Program-made: the position numbers and the translations under genes
In this document: one piece after another, positions 25,832-34,962 of the stretch
Numbering within the stretch: position 1 is the stretch's first letter
How the letters are laid out: each line of letters opens with the position of its first letter
Source: Betaproteobacteria bacterium RIFCSPLOWO2_12_FULL_68_20
GTDB lineage: Bacteria > Pseudomonadota > Gammaproteobacteria > Burkholderiales > SG8-39
NCBI GenBank assembly: GCA_001770655.1
Contig: MERQ01000068.1
Location: 44,661-108,660 of the forward strand
Direction: 5' to 3'
Length of the DNA stretch: 64,000 nt
The notes under the pieces: generated by a model
Database searches by the model: none
Seen by the model: only the letters and a program-made list of their open reading frames with translations
Told to the model about the DNA's origin: nothing

Positions 25832-26317
25832 ATGAAACTGCGTCATCTCGCCTGCGCCGTTGCCGCCGCGTTCCTGTCGGCCGGACTCGCCTCCGCGCAG
25901 CAACCCGCACCAGCCACCGAATCGTCCAAGTCCGTGCCGCCGAAATTCGCCGCGATGGACAAGAATGCCGATGGCTACCTGTCGAAGGACGAGGTCGGCG
26001 GCGACTACGCGAAGGCGTTCGCCGAGGCGGACGACAACCGCGACGGAAAGCTCGACCCGGACGAGTTCGTCAAGGCCGAGGCGATCCAGGAGCGTCTGCG
26101 CGTCGGTTCCTACGTCGACGACAGCCTGATCACCACCAAGGTGAAGACGGCACTGATCAAGGAGCTCAAGTCAATCGACGTCGGAGTCGAGACCTACAAG
26201 GGTACCGTGCTGCTGTCGGGCTTCGTGCGCGACGACGCGACGCGCCAGCGCGCGCTCGAAGTCGCCAAGTCGGTGTCAGGAGTGACCGCGGTCAAGGACG
26301 GCATGGCGGTGCGCTAG
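25832..26317 (+). CDS. Exported EF-hand plus BON domain protein
   Basis: A 161-residue periplasmic protein. A signal peptide ([20 protein letters not shown], cleavage near SAQQ) is followed by two full 12-residue EF-hand loops, [12 protein letters not shown] (43-54) and [12 protein letters not shown] (67-78), with all calcium ligands in place. A BON domain fills 95-161 ([20 protein letters not shown], then [12 protein letters not shown]). BON domains bind phospholipid or envelope surfaces and occur in stress proteins such as OsmY. The combination suggests calcium-dependent attachment in the envelope, which is inference. A strong ribosome site and a perfect sigma-54 promoter lie upstream. It converges with lipA, overlapping by four bases. 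Confidence 0.9.
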   Translation: MKLRHLACAVAAAFLSAGLASAQQPAPATESSKSVPPKFAAMDKNADGYLSKDEVGGDYAKAFAEADDNRDGKLDPDEFVKAEAIQERLRVGSYVDDSLITTKVKTALIKELKSIDVGVETYKGTVLLSGFVRDDATRQRALEVAKSVSGVTAVKDGMAVR

Positions 26318-27243
26318 GCGACGCCCGCCCGCTCGGCCTGCCGGTCGGCGTGGTAGGAGGAGCGCACCAGCGGCCCGATCGCCGCGTGCCTGAATCCGAG
26401 CGCAGCCGCTTCGCGCTCGAACACCGCGAATGCGTCCGGGTGCACGTAGCGCTCAACCGGCAGGTGGTGGGGCGATGGCTGCAGGTACTGGCCGATGGTG
26501 AGCAGATCCACCTCGTGCGCGCGCAGGTCGCGCATCACAGCGAGGATCTCCTCGTCGGTCTCTCCCAGCCCGACCATCAGCCCCGACTTGGTGGGGATTT
26601 CCGGGTGCGCCTGCTTGAAGCGCTGTAATAGCGCGAGCGAGTGCGCGTAGTCGCCGCCCGGGCGCGCCCTGCGGTAAAGGCGCGGCACCGTCTCCAGATT
26701 GTGGTTCATCACGTCGGGCGGCGCAGCCGCGAGGATCTCCAGCGCCCGCTCCACGCGGCCGCGGAAATCCGGCACCAGCACCTCGATCGTGGTGCGCGGC
26801 GAGCGGCTGCGGATCGCGCGGATGCAGTCGGCGAAATGCCGCGCGCCGCCGTCCCTCAGGTCGTCGCGGTCGACGCTCGTCACGACCACGTAGGAAAGCT
26901 CGAGCCTCGCGACCGCCTCGGCCAGGTGCCGCGGCTCCTCCGCGTCCGGCGCAAGCGGCCGGCCGTGCGCCACGTCGCAGAACGGGCAGCGGCGCGTGCA
27001 GATGTCGCCCAGGATCATGAAGGTCGCCGTGCCCCTGCCGAAGCACTCGGCGATGTTCGGGCACGAGGCCTCCTCACAGACCGTGTGCAGCTCCTGCTTG
27101 CGCAGGATCTGCTTGATCTCGTGAAAGCGCGAGCCCAGGCCCGGCGCGCGCACGCGGATCCAGGCGGGCTTGGCGAGCGGCGCGCGCGGCACGATGCGGA
27201 TCGTCTTTGCCGCGCCTTTCTGCTTGACGCCCGCTTCACGCAT
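26314..27243 (-). CDS. lipA: Lipoyl synthase
   Basis: A 309-residue radical-SAM enzyme that inserts two sulfurs into protein-bound octanoyl groups. The auxiliary cluster cysteines are in [12 protein letters not shown] and the radical-SAM cluster in [10 protein letters not shown]. Other conserved blocks are [29 protein letters not shown] and [11 protein letters not shown]. The C-terminal serine cluster ligand lies in [10 protein letters not shown]. The start overlaps the lipB stop by eight bases, so both lipoate genes are co-expressed. Confidence 0.97.
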   Translation of the reverse strand: MREAGVKQKGAAKTIRIVPRAPLAKPAWIRVRAPGLGSRFHEIKQILRKQELHTVCEEASCPNIAECFGRGTATFMILGDICTRRCPFCDVAHGRPLAPDAEEPRHLAEAVARLELSYVVVTSVDRDDLRDGGARHFADCIRAIRSRSPRTTIEVLVPDFRGRVERALEILAAAPPDVMNHNLETVPRLYRRARPGGDYAHSLALLQRFKQAHPEIPTKSGLMVGLGETDEEILAVMRDLRAHEVDLLTIGQYLQPSPHHLPVERYVHPDAFAVFEREAAALGFRHAAIGPLVRSSYHADRQAERAGVA

Positions 27244-27856
27244 GGTCGAGCTTTTCCGCCAGGATCTCCGCCAGCCGCGCGCCCAGGACCTCCCGGCTTC
27301 CCTCGATGCCGAGATCGCGCGTCTGCGTGACCGCGAGCCCGGGAGTGCCGCAGGGGTCGATCGCCGCGAATGGCGCGAGATCCATGTCCACGTTCAAGGC
27401 GAGGCCGTGGTAGGCCCTGCCTCTTGTGACGCGGATCCCGAGCGCCGCGACCTTGGCGCCGTCGACATAGATGCCCGGCGCGCGGGGGATGCGCTCGCCG
27501 CGCCCGCCGAGGAGATCGATCACCGACTGCTCGAGCATGCGCACGAACTGCCCGACCTTGATGCTGCGCCGCGCGAGATCGACGAGCGTGTAGACGACCG
27601 CCTGGCCCGGGCCGTGATAAGTGATCTCGCCGCCGCGCTCGACCCGCACCACCGGGATGCCGTTGGCCAGCCGCGGCCCGTGCGCGGGGTCCGCGCCCTG
27701 GCCGAGCGTGTACACCGGCGGATGCTCGAGCACCCACAGCTCGTCCGCTGTCGTCGCGTCGCGCCGTGCGGTGAAGGCGCGCATCTCTTCCACGGTGCCG
27801 GCATATTCGGCGCGCCCGAGCGTCCTGATGCGGATGCGATCGAGGACGGTCGCCAT
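27236..27856 (-). CDS. lipB: Octanoyl-ACP:protein octanoyltransferase
   Basis: A 206-residue cytosolic enzyme that moves octanoyl from acyl carrier protein to lipoyl domains. [20 protein letters not shown] is the family signature. The catalytic pair is the lysine of [13 protein letters not shown] and the cysteine of [14 protein letters not shown] chose the ATG at 27854-27856; the open frame extends upstream through the DUF493 gene but without family similarity. The start overlaps the DUF493 stop by one base triplet pattern ATGA. Confidence 0.96.
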   Translation of the reverse strand: MATVLDRIRIRTLGRAEYAGTVEEMRAFTARRDATTADELWVLEHPPVYTLGQGADPAHGPRLANGIPVVRVERGGEITYHGPGQAVVYTLVDLARRSIKVGQFVRMLEQSVIDLLGGRGERIPRAPGIYVDGAKVAALGIRVTRGRAYHGLALNVDMDLAPFAAIDPCGTPGLAVTQTRDLGIEGSREVLGARLAEILAEKLDHA

Positions 27857-28128
27857 CAGAGCACCATGACCACCGAAGGATGGTCGCACAGCTCCTGGTA
27901 GAGCGCGTCGAGCTGCTCGCGCGAGGTGGCGCGCACCATGCAAGTGACGCTCAGGTAGCGGCCCTGCCGGCTCGGGCGCATCTGGATCGTCGCCGGATCG
28001 AAATCGGGCGCGTGCCTGAGCACGATCTCCATCACGGTCTGCGCAAAGCGCGGTTCCTTGCGTCCCATCACCTTGATCGGGAAATCGCACGGATAGGCGA
28101 GCAGCGAGGCCTGGCCCGATACCGCCAC
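27856..28128 (-). CDS. DUF493 (YbeD-like) protein
   Basis: A 90-residue protein with the ACT-like fold of the YbeD/DUF493 family. It has LLAYPCDFPIKVMGRKEPRF at the start and SVTCMVRATSREQLDALYQEL in the second half, both typical. A regulatory role for lipoate or amino-acid metabolism has been proposed from its constant position beside lipB, but no biochemical function is established. It overlaps lipB by four bases and lies ten bases after the aminotransferase gene. Confidence 0.93.
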   Translation of the reverse strand: MAVSGQASLLAYPCDFPIKVMGRKEPRFAQTVMEIVLRHAPDFDPATIQMRPSRQGRYLSVTCMVRATSREQLDALYQELCDHPSVVMVL

Positions 28129-28138
28129 GGCGCACCCG

Positions 28139-29011
28139 CTAGGCCGAGACTGCCTCGCGCTTGCCGGCGCGCATTACGTTGTGCTTGAAGTCCTGGTAGA
28201 GCCGGTACATGCGCCGGAACACGGGCCCGGGCCGCCCGTCGCCTATGCGCCGGCCGTCGAGCTCGACGATCGCGAGCACTTCCTTCGACGAGGAGGTGAC
28301 CCACATCTCGTCGGCGCCGCGCGCCTCGGCCTCGCTGATGTCCCTGAACTCCAGCGCAATGCCGTCGGCGCGCGCGAGCTCCGCCACCACGTCGTAAGTG
28401 ATCCCCGGCAGGATGAGACGCGACTTGGGCGGCGACAAGATCACGCCGCGTTCGACGATGAAGACGTTCGAGGCCGAGGCCTCGGTGAGCCTGCCATCGC
28501 GGAACAGGATCGTTTCTGCGCACCCTGCATCGGCCGAGAGCTGGCGCAGCAGCACGTTGCCGAGGAGGGACACCGACTTGATGTCGCAGCGCAGCCAGCG
28601 GTAGTCCTGCGCGCTCAGCGCCGCGGCCCCGTTCTCGACCTGCTCGCGCGGCGGATTGACGAGCGGATTGGACATCATGAACACGGTGGGCTCGGCGTCC
28701 TTCGGAAACGCGTGGTCGCGCTTGGCGACCCCGCGCGTCACCTGGAAATACACGCCCTGGTCCTCGAACGGCTGCCCGTCCGCGAGCCCTTGAACGTGGC
28801 GGCGCCATTGCTCGCGCGAGTAAGGATTGCGGATTTGCGTGGCGGCGAGACTGCGCTCGAGCCGCGCCAGGTGCTCATCGAGCCGGAACGGCACGCGCGA
28901 ATACACCGGCACCAGCTCGTAGACGCCGTCGCCGAAGATGAAGCCCCGGTCGAGCACCGGGATCTTCGCCTCCTCGAGCGGCAGGAATTTCCCGTTCAGG
29001 AAAACCGTCAT
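28139..29011 (-). CDS. D-amino-acid aminotransferase, class IV PLP enzyme
   Basis: A 290-residue fold-type IV aminotransferase. The PLP lysine is Lys145 in RCDIKSVSLLGNVL. LDRGFIFGDGVYELVPVY near the start and EASASNVFIVERGVI are characteristic, the latter close to the cofactor phosphate. D-alanine/D-glutamate exchange (dat-like) is likely from its position next to dacC. Branched-chain or aminodeoxychorismate activities are alternatives, since class IV enzymes are hard to separate by eye. The gap to dacC is seven bases. Confidence 0.88.
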   Translation of the reverse strand: MTVFLNGKFLPLEEAKIPVLDRGFIFGDGVYELVPVYSRVPFRLDEHLARLERSLAATQIRNPYSREQWRRHVQGLADGQPFEDQGVYFQVTRGVAKRDHAFPKDAEPTVFMMSNPLVNPPREQVENGAAALSAQDYRWLRCDIKSVSLLGNVLLRQLSADAGCAETILFRDGRLTEASASNVFIVERGVILSPPKSRLILPGITYDVVAELARADGIALEFRDISEAEARGADEMWVTSSSKEVLAIVELDGRRIGDGRPGPVFRRMYRLYQDFKHNVMRAGKREAVSA

Positions 29012-29018
29012 GTCGCCT

Positions 29019-30140
29019 TCACTTGATCCACAGTCGCAGTGTATCCCACGCTCGGCCGAAAATCCCCGCCGCGCCCACCGGCTCGAGAGCGACGAGTGGG
29101 AATTCGCCGAGCGCTTTTCCGTCGTGCGTGACGCGAAGCAGCGCCACCGACTGGCCTTTCGACACCGGCGCGACGAGCGGCTGCTGCGACACCAGCTCGG
29201 CCTTCAGCCGCTCGGCCTCGCCTTTCGGGACGGTGACCACCAGGTCGCTCTTCAGGCCCGCTTTCACCTCGGCCGCGGCGCCTTTCCACACCTGCAGCGC
29301 CTTCACCTGCTCGCCACCCTTGTAGAGCTTCACGGCGTCGAAAAACTGAAAGCCCCAGTTGAGGAGCTTGAGCGACTCCTGCGCGCGCGCGGTCTCCGAG
29401 GTCGAGCCGAGCAGCACCGAGAGCAGCCGCCTTTCGCCGCGCCGCGACGAGGCGATCAGGCTGAACCCGGACGCCTCGGTGTGACCGGTCTTCACGCCGT
29501 CCACGCTCGGGTCGAGCCACAGCAGGCGGTTGCGGTTGACCTGCGTGATGTTGTTGTAGCGGAACTCCCTTTGCGAGTAGTACTGCGAGTACTGCTCCGG
29601 AAAGTCGCGGATCAGGGCGGCGGCGAGCGCATACAGATCGCGCGCGGTGCTGTAATGCTGCGGGTCGGGCAGTCCCGAGGCATTCATGAATTTCGTGTTC
29701 TTCATGCCGAGCCGGGCCGCCTCGCGGTTCATCATCTGCACGAACGCCTCCTCGCTTCCCGCCACCGCCTCGGCGAGCGCGATGCAGGCGTCGTTGCCGG
29801 ACTGCACCACCATGCCGCGGATCAGCTCCTCCACGCTCACCGGCCGGCCCGGCTGGATGAACGTGCGCGAACCCGGCGCCCGCCAGGCGCGCTCGGACAC
29901 GTTCACCTGCTGTCCGAGCGAGAGCTTCTTGCCGCGCAGCGCCGAGTACACCAGGTACGCGGTCATCAGCTTGGTGAGCGAGGCTGGCTCGACGCGCTCG
30001 TCGGGCTTTTCGGCGGCGAGCGGCCGGCCGCTGGTGAGATCGCCGACACTCCACGACCGGGCGATCACCGCCGGCGGCTGCGGCGCCGCGGCCTGTGCCG
30101 CTGTGGCGAAAAGCGAGATGGCGAAGAGCAGACGACGCAT
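29019..30140 (-). CDS. dacC: D-alanyl-D-alanine carboxypeptidase (PBP5/6 type)
   Basis: A 373-residue periplasmic low-molecular-weight penicillin-binding protein that trims the terminal D-Ala of peptidoglycan stem peptides. A signal peptide (MRRLLFAISLFATAAQAAAP) is followed by the transpeptidase-like domain with SLTKLM (SxxK), SGNDAC (SxN) and KTGHTEASG (KTG). A C-terminal beta domain (about 260-355) and an amphipathic tail ending FGRAWDTLRLWIK, which anchors it to the membrane, match PBP5. The symbol could equally be dacA in other naming. Confidence 0.93.
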   Translation of the reverse strand: MRRLLFAISLFATAAQAAAPQPPAVIARSWSVGDLTSGRPLAAEKPDERVEPASLTKLMTAYLVYSALRGKKLSLGQQVNVSERAWRAPGSRTFIQPGRPVSVEELIRGMVVQSGNDACIALAEAVAGSEEAFVQMMNREAARLGMKNTKFMNASGLPDPQHYSTARDLYALAAALIRDFPEQYSQYYSQREFRYNNITQVNRNRLLWLDPSVDGVKTGHTEASGFSLIASSRRGERRLLSVLLGSTSETARAQESLKLLNWGFQFFDAVKLYKGGEQVKALQVWKGAAAEVKAGLKSDLVVTVPKGEAERLKAELVSQQPLVAPVSKGQSVALLRVTHDGKALGEFPLVALEPVGAAGIFGRAWDTLRLWIK

Positions 30141-30178
30141 GGGGCGTAACCGAAAAAGCGGCAATTCTAAATGCGCCC

Positions 30179-31021
30179 TCAGCGGACCAGCAGCAGCGGC
30201 TTGAGGTTCAATTCGGTTTCGATACGCTCGGCGACCGAGCGCGCGTCTTCGCTGGTGCGGTAAGGGCCGAGCTGCAGCCGCCACAGGCTCCCGCCCGCGA
30301 ACACGTATAGCGCTTCCTTCAGCCAGGCGAGCTCGCGCGCCAGGCGCGCGCGCAGCGACTCGGCGCCCTCGCGCGCGCCGAACGCGCCGAGCTGCAGGAA
30401 GATGCCGCGCGGCTCGGCGGCCGGCGCAGCGGGAGCGGCGGCGAGCACCGCCTCGCCGGGAACTATGCTCTCCACCTCGACCAACGCGCTGCCGGCCCCG
30501 GCGAAGCCGAGCTTCGCCGCCGCGGCGTAGGACAGGTCGATGATGCGGTCGGCGTGGAACGGTCCGCGGTCGTTGACGCGCACCACGATGCTCCTGCCGT
30601 TGCCGAGATTGGTGACGCGCGCGTAGCTCGGGATCGGCAGCGTCGGGTGCGCGGCGCTCATCGCATACATGTCGTAGCGCTCGCCGGTCGAGGTTCTGTT
30701 GCCGTGGAAGCGCCTGCCGTACCAGCTTGCGGTGCCGCGCTGGCGATACGGCTGCAACGAGGCGAGCGGCACATACTCGCGTCCGAACACCTGGTAGGGA
30801 CGGTTCGCGAAGCGGTGCAGCGGCTCGGCTTTCGGCTCGGCGTCGGGAACGGCGGCGAGCTCGGCGGCGCTGCGCTCGCCGGGGCCGTCGTCCTTGTAAT
30901 AGGCCCCGCGTCGGGTGTCCGGCGGCGGGGGGGCGGGCTGCTGCACGGGCTCGGCTTGCTCGGGCTCGGGCAGCGAGGCACACCCGGCGAGAAGCAGCAA
31001 GATCGGCAGCGCCGCTCTCAC
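30179..31021 (-). CDS. rlpA: RlpA-like septal lytic transglycosylase lipoprotein
   Basis: A 280-residue lipoprotein that cleaves naked glycan strands at the septum. It starts at a GTG (31019-31021) that overlaps the pyrC' stop. A lipobox is present in ILLLLAGCASL (lipidated Cys14). The DPBB domain runs GTASWYGRRFHGNRTSTGERYDM-style from about 95 to 180, including ARVTNLGNGRSIVVRVNDRG. A C-terminal SPOR domain (about 205-280: GIFLQLGAFGAREGAESLRA) would target it to denuded septal peptidoglycan. A Pro/Gln-rich linker lies near the N-terminus. Confidence 0.93.
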   Translation of the reverse strand: MRAALPILLLLAGCASLPEPEQAEPVQQPAPPPPDTRRGAYYKDDGPGERSAAELAAVPDAEPKAEPLHRFANRPYQVFGREYVPLASLQPYRQRGTASWYGRRFHGNRTSTGERYDMYAMSAAHPTLPIPSYARVTNLGNGRSIVVRVNDRGPFHADRIIDLSYAAAAKLGFAGAGSALVEVESIVPGEAVLAAAPAAPAAEPRGIFLQLGAFGAREGAESLRARLARELAWLKEALYVFAGGSLWRLQLGPYRTSEDARSVAERIETELNLKPLLLVR

Positions 31022-32280
31022 GCCTCGTACACCACGTTTCCGGCGACGATCGTGTAGCGCACGCGGCCGGCGAGCTCGTAGCCGAGGAACGGCGTGTTCT
31101 TGCCCTGGCTCTTGAGCGACGCGGCGGTCAGGCGCTGCGCCGCGCCCGGGTCGAACACAGTGACGTCGGCGGGCGCTCCGACCGCGAGCCGGCCCGAAGC
31201 GACGCAGAGGATGCGCGCAGGCTCCGAGGTGATGCGCGCGAGCGTCGCGGCGAGCGCAAGCCCCGACGCTTCGCCCCACTTCAGCGCGAGCGGCAGCAGC
31301 AGCTCCAGCCCGGTCGCTCCGGGCTCGGCCTCGGCGAACGGCAGGTTCTTGCCGTCCTCGTCCACCGGAGTGTGATCGGAGCACAGGCAGTCGGCGGTCC
31401 CGTCGACGAGCGCGCGAGCGAGCGCGTCGCGGTCCCGGGCGCTTCGCAGCGGCGGCTCGAGCCGGCAGTGCGAGTCGAAGTAGCCGATATCCAAGTCGCA
31501 CAGGTGCACGTGGTGGATGCCGACGTCACAGGTCACCGGCAGGCCCGCCTGCTTTGCGCGCCGCATCAGCTCGACTCCTGCTGCGCTCGACAGGCGGCAG
31601 ACGTGCACACGCGCGCCGGTGGCGCGCACCAGCTCCAGGATCGTGCCGAGCGCGATCGTCTCCGCGAAGGCCGGGATGCCCGGCAGCCCGAGGCGCGTGG
31701 CGATCTCCCCGTCGTGCGCGACCCCGCCTTTCGCGAGCCACAGGTCCTCCGCGCGCAGCCACACCGGCAGCCGGAAGGTCGCGGCGTATTGCAGGGCGCG
31801 CCACAGCACCTGCGTGTCGCCGAGCGGCGCATTCGCCTGCGAGAACGCGACGCAGCCCGATTCGGCGAGCTCGGCCATCTCGGTGAGCGCCTCGCCCTTG
31901 AGCTTCACCGTGAGCGCGCCGACCGGGTAGAGGCGCGCGCGCGTCAATGCCTTGGCGCGCCGGCGCAGCATGTCGACCAGGCCCGGCTCGTCGAGCGGAG
32001 GGTCGGTGTCGGGCGGGCAGGCGAGGCTCGTCACCCCGCCCGCGACCGCCGCGTCCATCTCCGATTCCAGCGTCGCCTTGTATTCGTAGCCCGGCTCGCG
32101 CAGCCGCGCCGAGAGATCGATGAAGCCGGGCGCGACCACCAGGCCCTTCGCCTCGATCACCCGGTCGGCCCTGCCTGCGGGTGCTTCGGCGATCCTTCCG
32201 TCGGCGAGGTACAGATCGCCGACCGCGTCGCGCCCGCTCGCCGGATCCACCACCCTGCCGCCCCTGATGTGCAGCTTCAT
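31018..32280 (-). CDS. Dihydroorotase-like protein without metal ligands (PyrC', PyrX type)
   Basis: A 420-residue member of the dihydroorotase family that has lost the catalytic site. The HxH metal motif is FIDLSARLREPG, with Ser57 and Arg59 in place of both His. Two further His ligands are replaced in VWLRAEDL (Arg176) and HVCRLSS (Arg229). Only the Asp in CSDHTP (302) remains. In Pseudomonas such PyrC' proteins form the scaffold of aspartate transcarbamoylase dodecamers. It overlaps pyrB by four bases (ATGA), which fits that role. A functional dihydroorotase must be encoded elsewhere in the genome. Confidence 0.92.
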   Translation of the reverse strand: MKLHIRGGRVVDPASGRDAVGDLYLADGRIAEAPAGRADRVIEAKGLVVAPGFIDLSARLREPGYEYKATLESEMDAAVAGGVTSLACPPDTDPPLDEPGLVDMLRRRAKALTRARLYPVGALTVKLKGEALTEMAELAESGCVAFSQANAPLGDTQVLWRALQYAATFRLPVWLRAEDLWLAKGGVAHDGEIATRLGLPGIPAFAETIALGTILELVRATGARVHVCRLSSAAGVELMRRAKQAGLPVTCDVGIHHVHLCDLDIGYFDSHCRLEPPLRSARDRDALARALVDGTADCLCSDHTPVDEDGKNLPFAEAEPGATGLELLLPLALKWGEASGLALAATLARITSEPARILCVASGRLAVGAPADVTVFDPGAAQRLTAASLKSQGKNTPFLGYELAGRVRYTIVAGNVVYEA

Positions 32281-33230
32281 CAGTTGCCGGCGATCATCGA
32301 CATCACCGCCATCCTCACCGCGATGCCGAAGGTGACCTGCGGCAGGATCACCGAGTGCGGCCCGTCGGCGACCGTCGAATCGATCTCGACGCCGCGGTTC
32401 ATGGGCCCCGGGTGCATCACGATCGCGTCGGGCCTGGCGAGCGCGAGCTTCTCGGCCGTGAGGCCGTAATGCTTGAAGAACTCCTGCGCCGAGGGCAGCA
32501 GCGGCCCGCCCATCCGCTCGTTCTGCAGCCTCAGCATCACCACCACGTCGCAGTCCTTCAGGCCCGCACGCATGTCGTGAAACACGCGCACGCCGAGCGA
32601 CTCGACCCCCGCCGGCATCAGCGTCTGCGGTCCGATCACGCGCACCTCGGGCGCGCCGAGCGTGGTAAGGCCGTGGATGAGCGAGCGCGCGACGCGCGAA
32701 TGCAGCACGTCGCCGACGATCGCCGCCGTGAGCCGCGAGAAGTCCTTCCGGTAATGGCGGATGGTGAACAGATCTAGCAGCCCCTGCGTCGGATGCGCGT
32801 GCCGGCCGTCTCCCGCGTTGATCACGTGCTCGTGGGGCTTCACGTGGCGCGCGATCAGGTACGGGGCGCCCGAGGAGCCGTGGCGCACGACGAAGATGTC
32901 GGCGTGCATCGCCGACAGGTTGGCCACGGTGTCGAGGAGCGACTCGCCCTTGGTCTGCGAGGACAGCGCGATGTTGAGGTTGATCACGTCGGCCGAGAGG
33001 CGCTTGGCGGCGATCTCGAAGGTGGTGCGGGTGCGGGTGGAGGGCTCGAAGAACAGGTTGAACACGCTTTTGCCGCGCAGCAGCGGCACCGTCTTCACCT
33101 CGCGCTCGGTGACGCCGGCGAACGACTCTGCGGTGTCGAGGATCCGCGTGAGCACCTCGCGCGGCAGCCCTTCAATCGACAGCAGGTGCTGCAGCTCCCC
33201 GTTCGCGTTGAGTTGCGGATTACGCTGCAC
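32280..33230 (-). CDS. pyrB: Aspartate carbamoyltransferase catalytic subunit
   Basis: A 316-residue enzyme that joins carbamoyl phosphate and aspartate, the committed step in pyrimidine synthesis. The carbamoyl-phosphate loop is [13 protein letters not shown]. Other blocks are [32 protein letters not shown] and [12 protein letters not shown]. An N-terminal extension (about 20 residues) is normal for class A enzymes that assemble with PyrC'. It overlaps pyrR by eleven bases upstream and pyrC' by four downstream. Confidence 0.97.
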   Translation of the reverse strand: MQRNPQLNANGELQHLLSIEGLPREVLTRILDTAESFAGVTEREVKTVPLLRGKSVFNLFFEPSTRTRTTFEIAAKRLSADVINLNIALSSQTKGESLLDTVANLSAMHADIFVVRHGSSGAPYLIARHVKPHEHVINAGDGRHAHPTQGLLDLFTIRHYRKDFSRLTAAIVGDVLHSRVARSLIHGLTTLGAPEVRVIGPQTLMPAGVESLGVRVFHDMRAGLKDCDVVVMLRLQNERMGGPLLPSAQEFFKHYGLTAEKLALARPDAIVMHPGPMNRGVEIDSTVADGPHSVILPQVTFGIAVRMAVMSMIAGN

Positions 33231-33726
33231 GTTCGGCCTCGAGTGCGAGGGCGAGCTTGCCGTCGACGCCGCGCTTGAGGCGCAGGCGCATGCCCGCGGG
33301 CACTTCGACCTGCGCGCCGCAATGCTGAGCGCAGATCGGCAGCTGCCTGCCGCCGCGATCGGCGAGCACCACCAGCGCGATCGAGGCCGGCCGGCCGTAG
33401 TCGAACAGCTCGTTCATCGCCGCGCGCACGGTGCGGCCGGTGTAGAGAACGTCGTCCACCAGCAGCAGCTCGCGGCCGCTGATGTCGAACGGTATCCTGG
33501 TGCGCTTGGGGTCGTGCTTGAGGCCCTGCGCGTGGTAGTCGTCGCGATAGAAGGCGATGTCCATGAACCCCAGCGGAGCCGCGAGCGCGAGCATCGCGTG
33601 CAGCCGTTCGGCGAGCCAGGCTCCGCCGGTATGAATCCCGACCATCGCTGCGTTCGGGCCGACGCGCGGCTTCAGCTCGGCGGCGAGCTTCGCGCAGAGC
33701 TTTTCGGCGTCAGGAAGAGCGCTCAT
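33220..33726 (-). CDS. pyrR: PyrR-like uracil phosphoribosyltransferase
   Basis: A 168-residue phosphoribosyltransferase-fold protein. The PRPP loop is [18 protein letters not shown]. The N-terminal part ([17 protein letters not shown]) and [11 protein letters not shown] are family features. In Bacillus PyrR binds mRNA to attenuate pyr operons; in Gram-negatives its regulatory role is less certain and it may only salvage uracil. I found no obvious pyr-type leader. It overlaps ruvX by 17 bases and pyrB by eleven. Confidence 0.94.
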   Translation of the reverse strand: MSALPDAEKLCAKLAAELKPRVGPNAAMVGIHTGGAWLAERLHAMLALAAPLGFMDIAFYRDDYHAQGLKHDPKRTRIPFDISGRELLLVDDVLYTGRTVRAAMNELFDYGRPASIALVVLADRGGRQLPICAQHCGAQVEVPAGMRLRLKRGVDGKLALALEAERAA

Positions 33727-34126
33727 CGAAATGCTGCTCGAGGATCAGCTGCGCCGCGACCGAGTCGATCGCGGCCTTGCTTGCGCGCCGGCCGCGCAGG
33801 CGGCTTTGCGCCTCCAGCGAGCTGTAGCGCTCGTCCACGCAAGCGACCGGCAGGCGGAAGCGCCCTGCGAGCTGGCGCGCGAACCGCGCGGCGCGGCGCG
33901 TCATCGCGTGCGCCGCGCCGTCTGCCCCGAGCGGCAGCCCGACCACCAGCTGCGCCGGCCGCCATTCGGAGACGAGCCTGGCGATCGCCCCGAAGCGCGC
34001 CTCGCCGGAGGCGGCGATCGCGGCAAGCGGATGGGCGGTGCCGAGCTCCGCTTCGCCCACCGCGACGCCAATGCGTTTTAGACCGAAATCGAAGGCGAGG
34101 ACGGTGCCGATCGCCCGCTCAGGCAT
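33710..34126 (-). CDS. ruvX: Holliday junction resolvase-like nuclease YqgF
   Basis: A 138-residue RNase H-fold protein of the YqgF/RuvX family. The first active-site Asp is in [17 protein letters not shown]. Other conserved blocks are [24 protein letters not shown] and [12 protein letters not shown]. Family members process pre-16S rRNA 5' ends and can cleave branched DNA. I start at 34126 ([15 protein letters not shown]), where it overlaps the yqgE stop by eight bases; the upstream open frame is antisense noise. Confidence 0.93.
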   Translation of the reverse strand: MPERAIGTVLAFDFGLKRIGVAVGEAELGTAHPLAAIAASGEARFGAIARLVSEWRPAQLVVGLPLGADGAAHAMTRRAARFARQLAGRFRLPVACVDERYSSLEAQSRLRGRRASKAAIDSVAAQLILEQHFDERSS

Positions 34127-34679
34127 GTCCCGCGCTGTCCTGCAGCCGCGCAAAATCGACGCCGAGCAGCTCCATCGCCGCCGGCAACCGCTCCTCGGAC
34201 GGGGTGTCGAAGATGATCGCGTCGCGCGCCTCGACCGTGAGCCAGGCATTCTGCGACAGCTCGTGCTCGAGCTGCCCCGGCGACCAGCCGGCGTAGCCGA
34301 GCGTGACCAGCATCCTTCTCGGCCCCTCGCCGCGTCCGACGGCCTCCAGGATGTCCTTCGAGGTGGTGAGCCCGATCAGATCGCGCACCCGCAGCGTGGA
34401 CTGCCAGTTTCCGGCCGGCTCGTGCAGCACGAATCCGCGGTCGGTCTGCACCGGGCCGCCGAAGTAGATCGGCGCGTCGCGCATGTCGCGGTCCCCGAGC
34501 GTGAGCGACAGGCGCTCGAACAGCGCCTGCAGCGTCATGTCGATCGGGCGGTTGACGACCAGGCCGAGCGCGCCCTGGTCGTTATGCTCGCAGATGTAGG
34601 TGAGCGACTTCGCGAAATACGGATCGGCCATGTTCGGCATGGCGATCAGGAAGTGATTCGTCAGATTGATCGAGGACAT
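34119..34679 (-). CDS. YqgE/AlgH (UPF0301) family protein
   Basis: A 186-residue protein of the UPF0301 family. Typical elements are [40 protein letters not shown] and [15 protein letters not shown]. In Pseudomonas a homologue is AlgH, tied to alginate regulation, but the molecular function is not known. It is almost always upstream of ruvX, as here. I start at 34677-34679; MSGASMSS five codons upstream is also possible. Confidence 0.94.
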   Translation of the reverse strand: MSSINLTNHFLIAMPNMADPYFAKSLTYICEHNDQGALGLVVNRPIDMTLQALFERLSLTLGDRDMRDAPIYFGGPVQTDRGFVLHEPAGNWQSTLRVRDLIGLTTSKDILEAVGRGEGPRRMLVTLGYAGWSPGQLEHELSQNAWLTVEARDAIIFDTPSEERLPAAMELLGVDFARLQDSAGHA

Positions 34680-34740
34680 GCTCGCGCCGGACATTTTACT
34701 GCATCGGGCTTTGAACCTCGCGCTTGCCGAAAGTTGCCCC

Positions 34741-34926
34741 TCAGATCTCCACCATCTCAAAATCCTCCTTGCGGGCGCCGCACTCGGGGCAGGTCCAGTT
34801 CATCGGGATGTCTTCCCAGCGCGTGCCCGGCGCGATGCCCTCGTCGGGCAGCCCCGCCGCCTCGTCGTAGACGAAGCCGCAGATGAGGCACATCCACGTC
34901 CTGTATTGCACCTGATTTTCGGTCAT
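34741..34926 (-). CDS. Rubredoxin
   Basis: A 61-residue mononuclear iron protein for electron transfer. The two Cys pairs are [11 protein letters not shown] and [11 protein letters not shown], which bind one iron. The usual aromatic and glycine residues (Y/W before and after) are present, and the length fits type I rubredoxins. It lies 61 bases upstream of yqgE on the same strand and starts 36 bases from divergent thiD. In many betaproteobacteria rubredoxin precedes yqgE-ruvX-pyrR. Confidence 0.95.
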   Translation of the reverse strand: MTENQVQYRTWMCLICGFVYDEAAGLPDEGIAPGTRWEDIPMNWTCPECGARKEDFEMVEI

Positions 34927-34962
34927 GCCGAGGGACCAGTAAAATGGCCCGGAGTGTAGCGC

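Noticed and set aside
25502..25903. A 133-codon open frame on the minus strand across the sigma-54 region.
   Set aside because: It runs through the promoter and signal peptide of the opposite gene and has low-complexity Gly/His/Arg composition; it is a chance frame.
30727..32469. Long plus-strand open frames over rlpA and pyrC', and similar long frames elsewhere.
   Set aside because: They are antisense shadows produced by the high GC content, with Arg/Ala-rich random composition.
33726..34126. Attenuator or PyrR-binding leader before pyrR.
   Set aside because: pyrR starts inside ruvX by overlap, leaving no leader space, and no terminator/antiterminator pair was seen.
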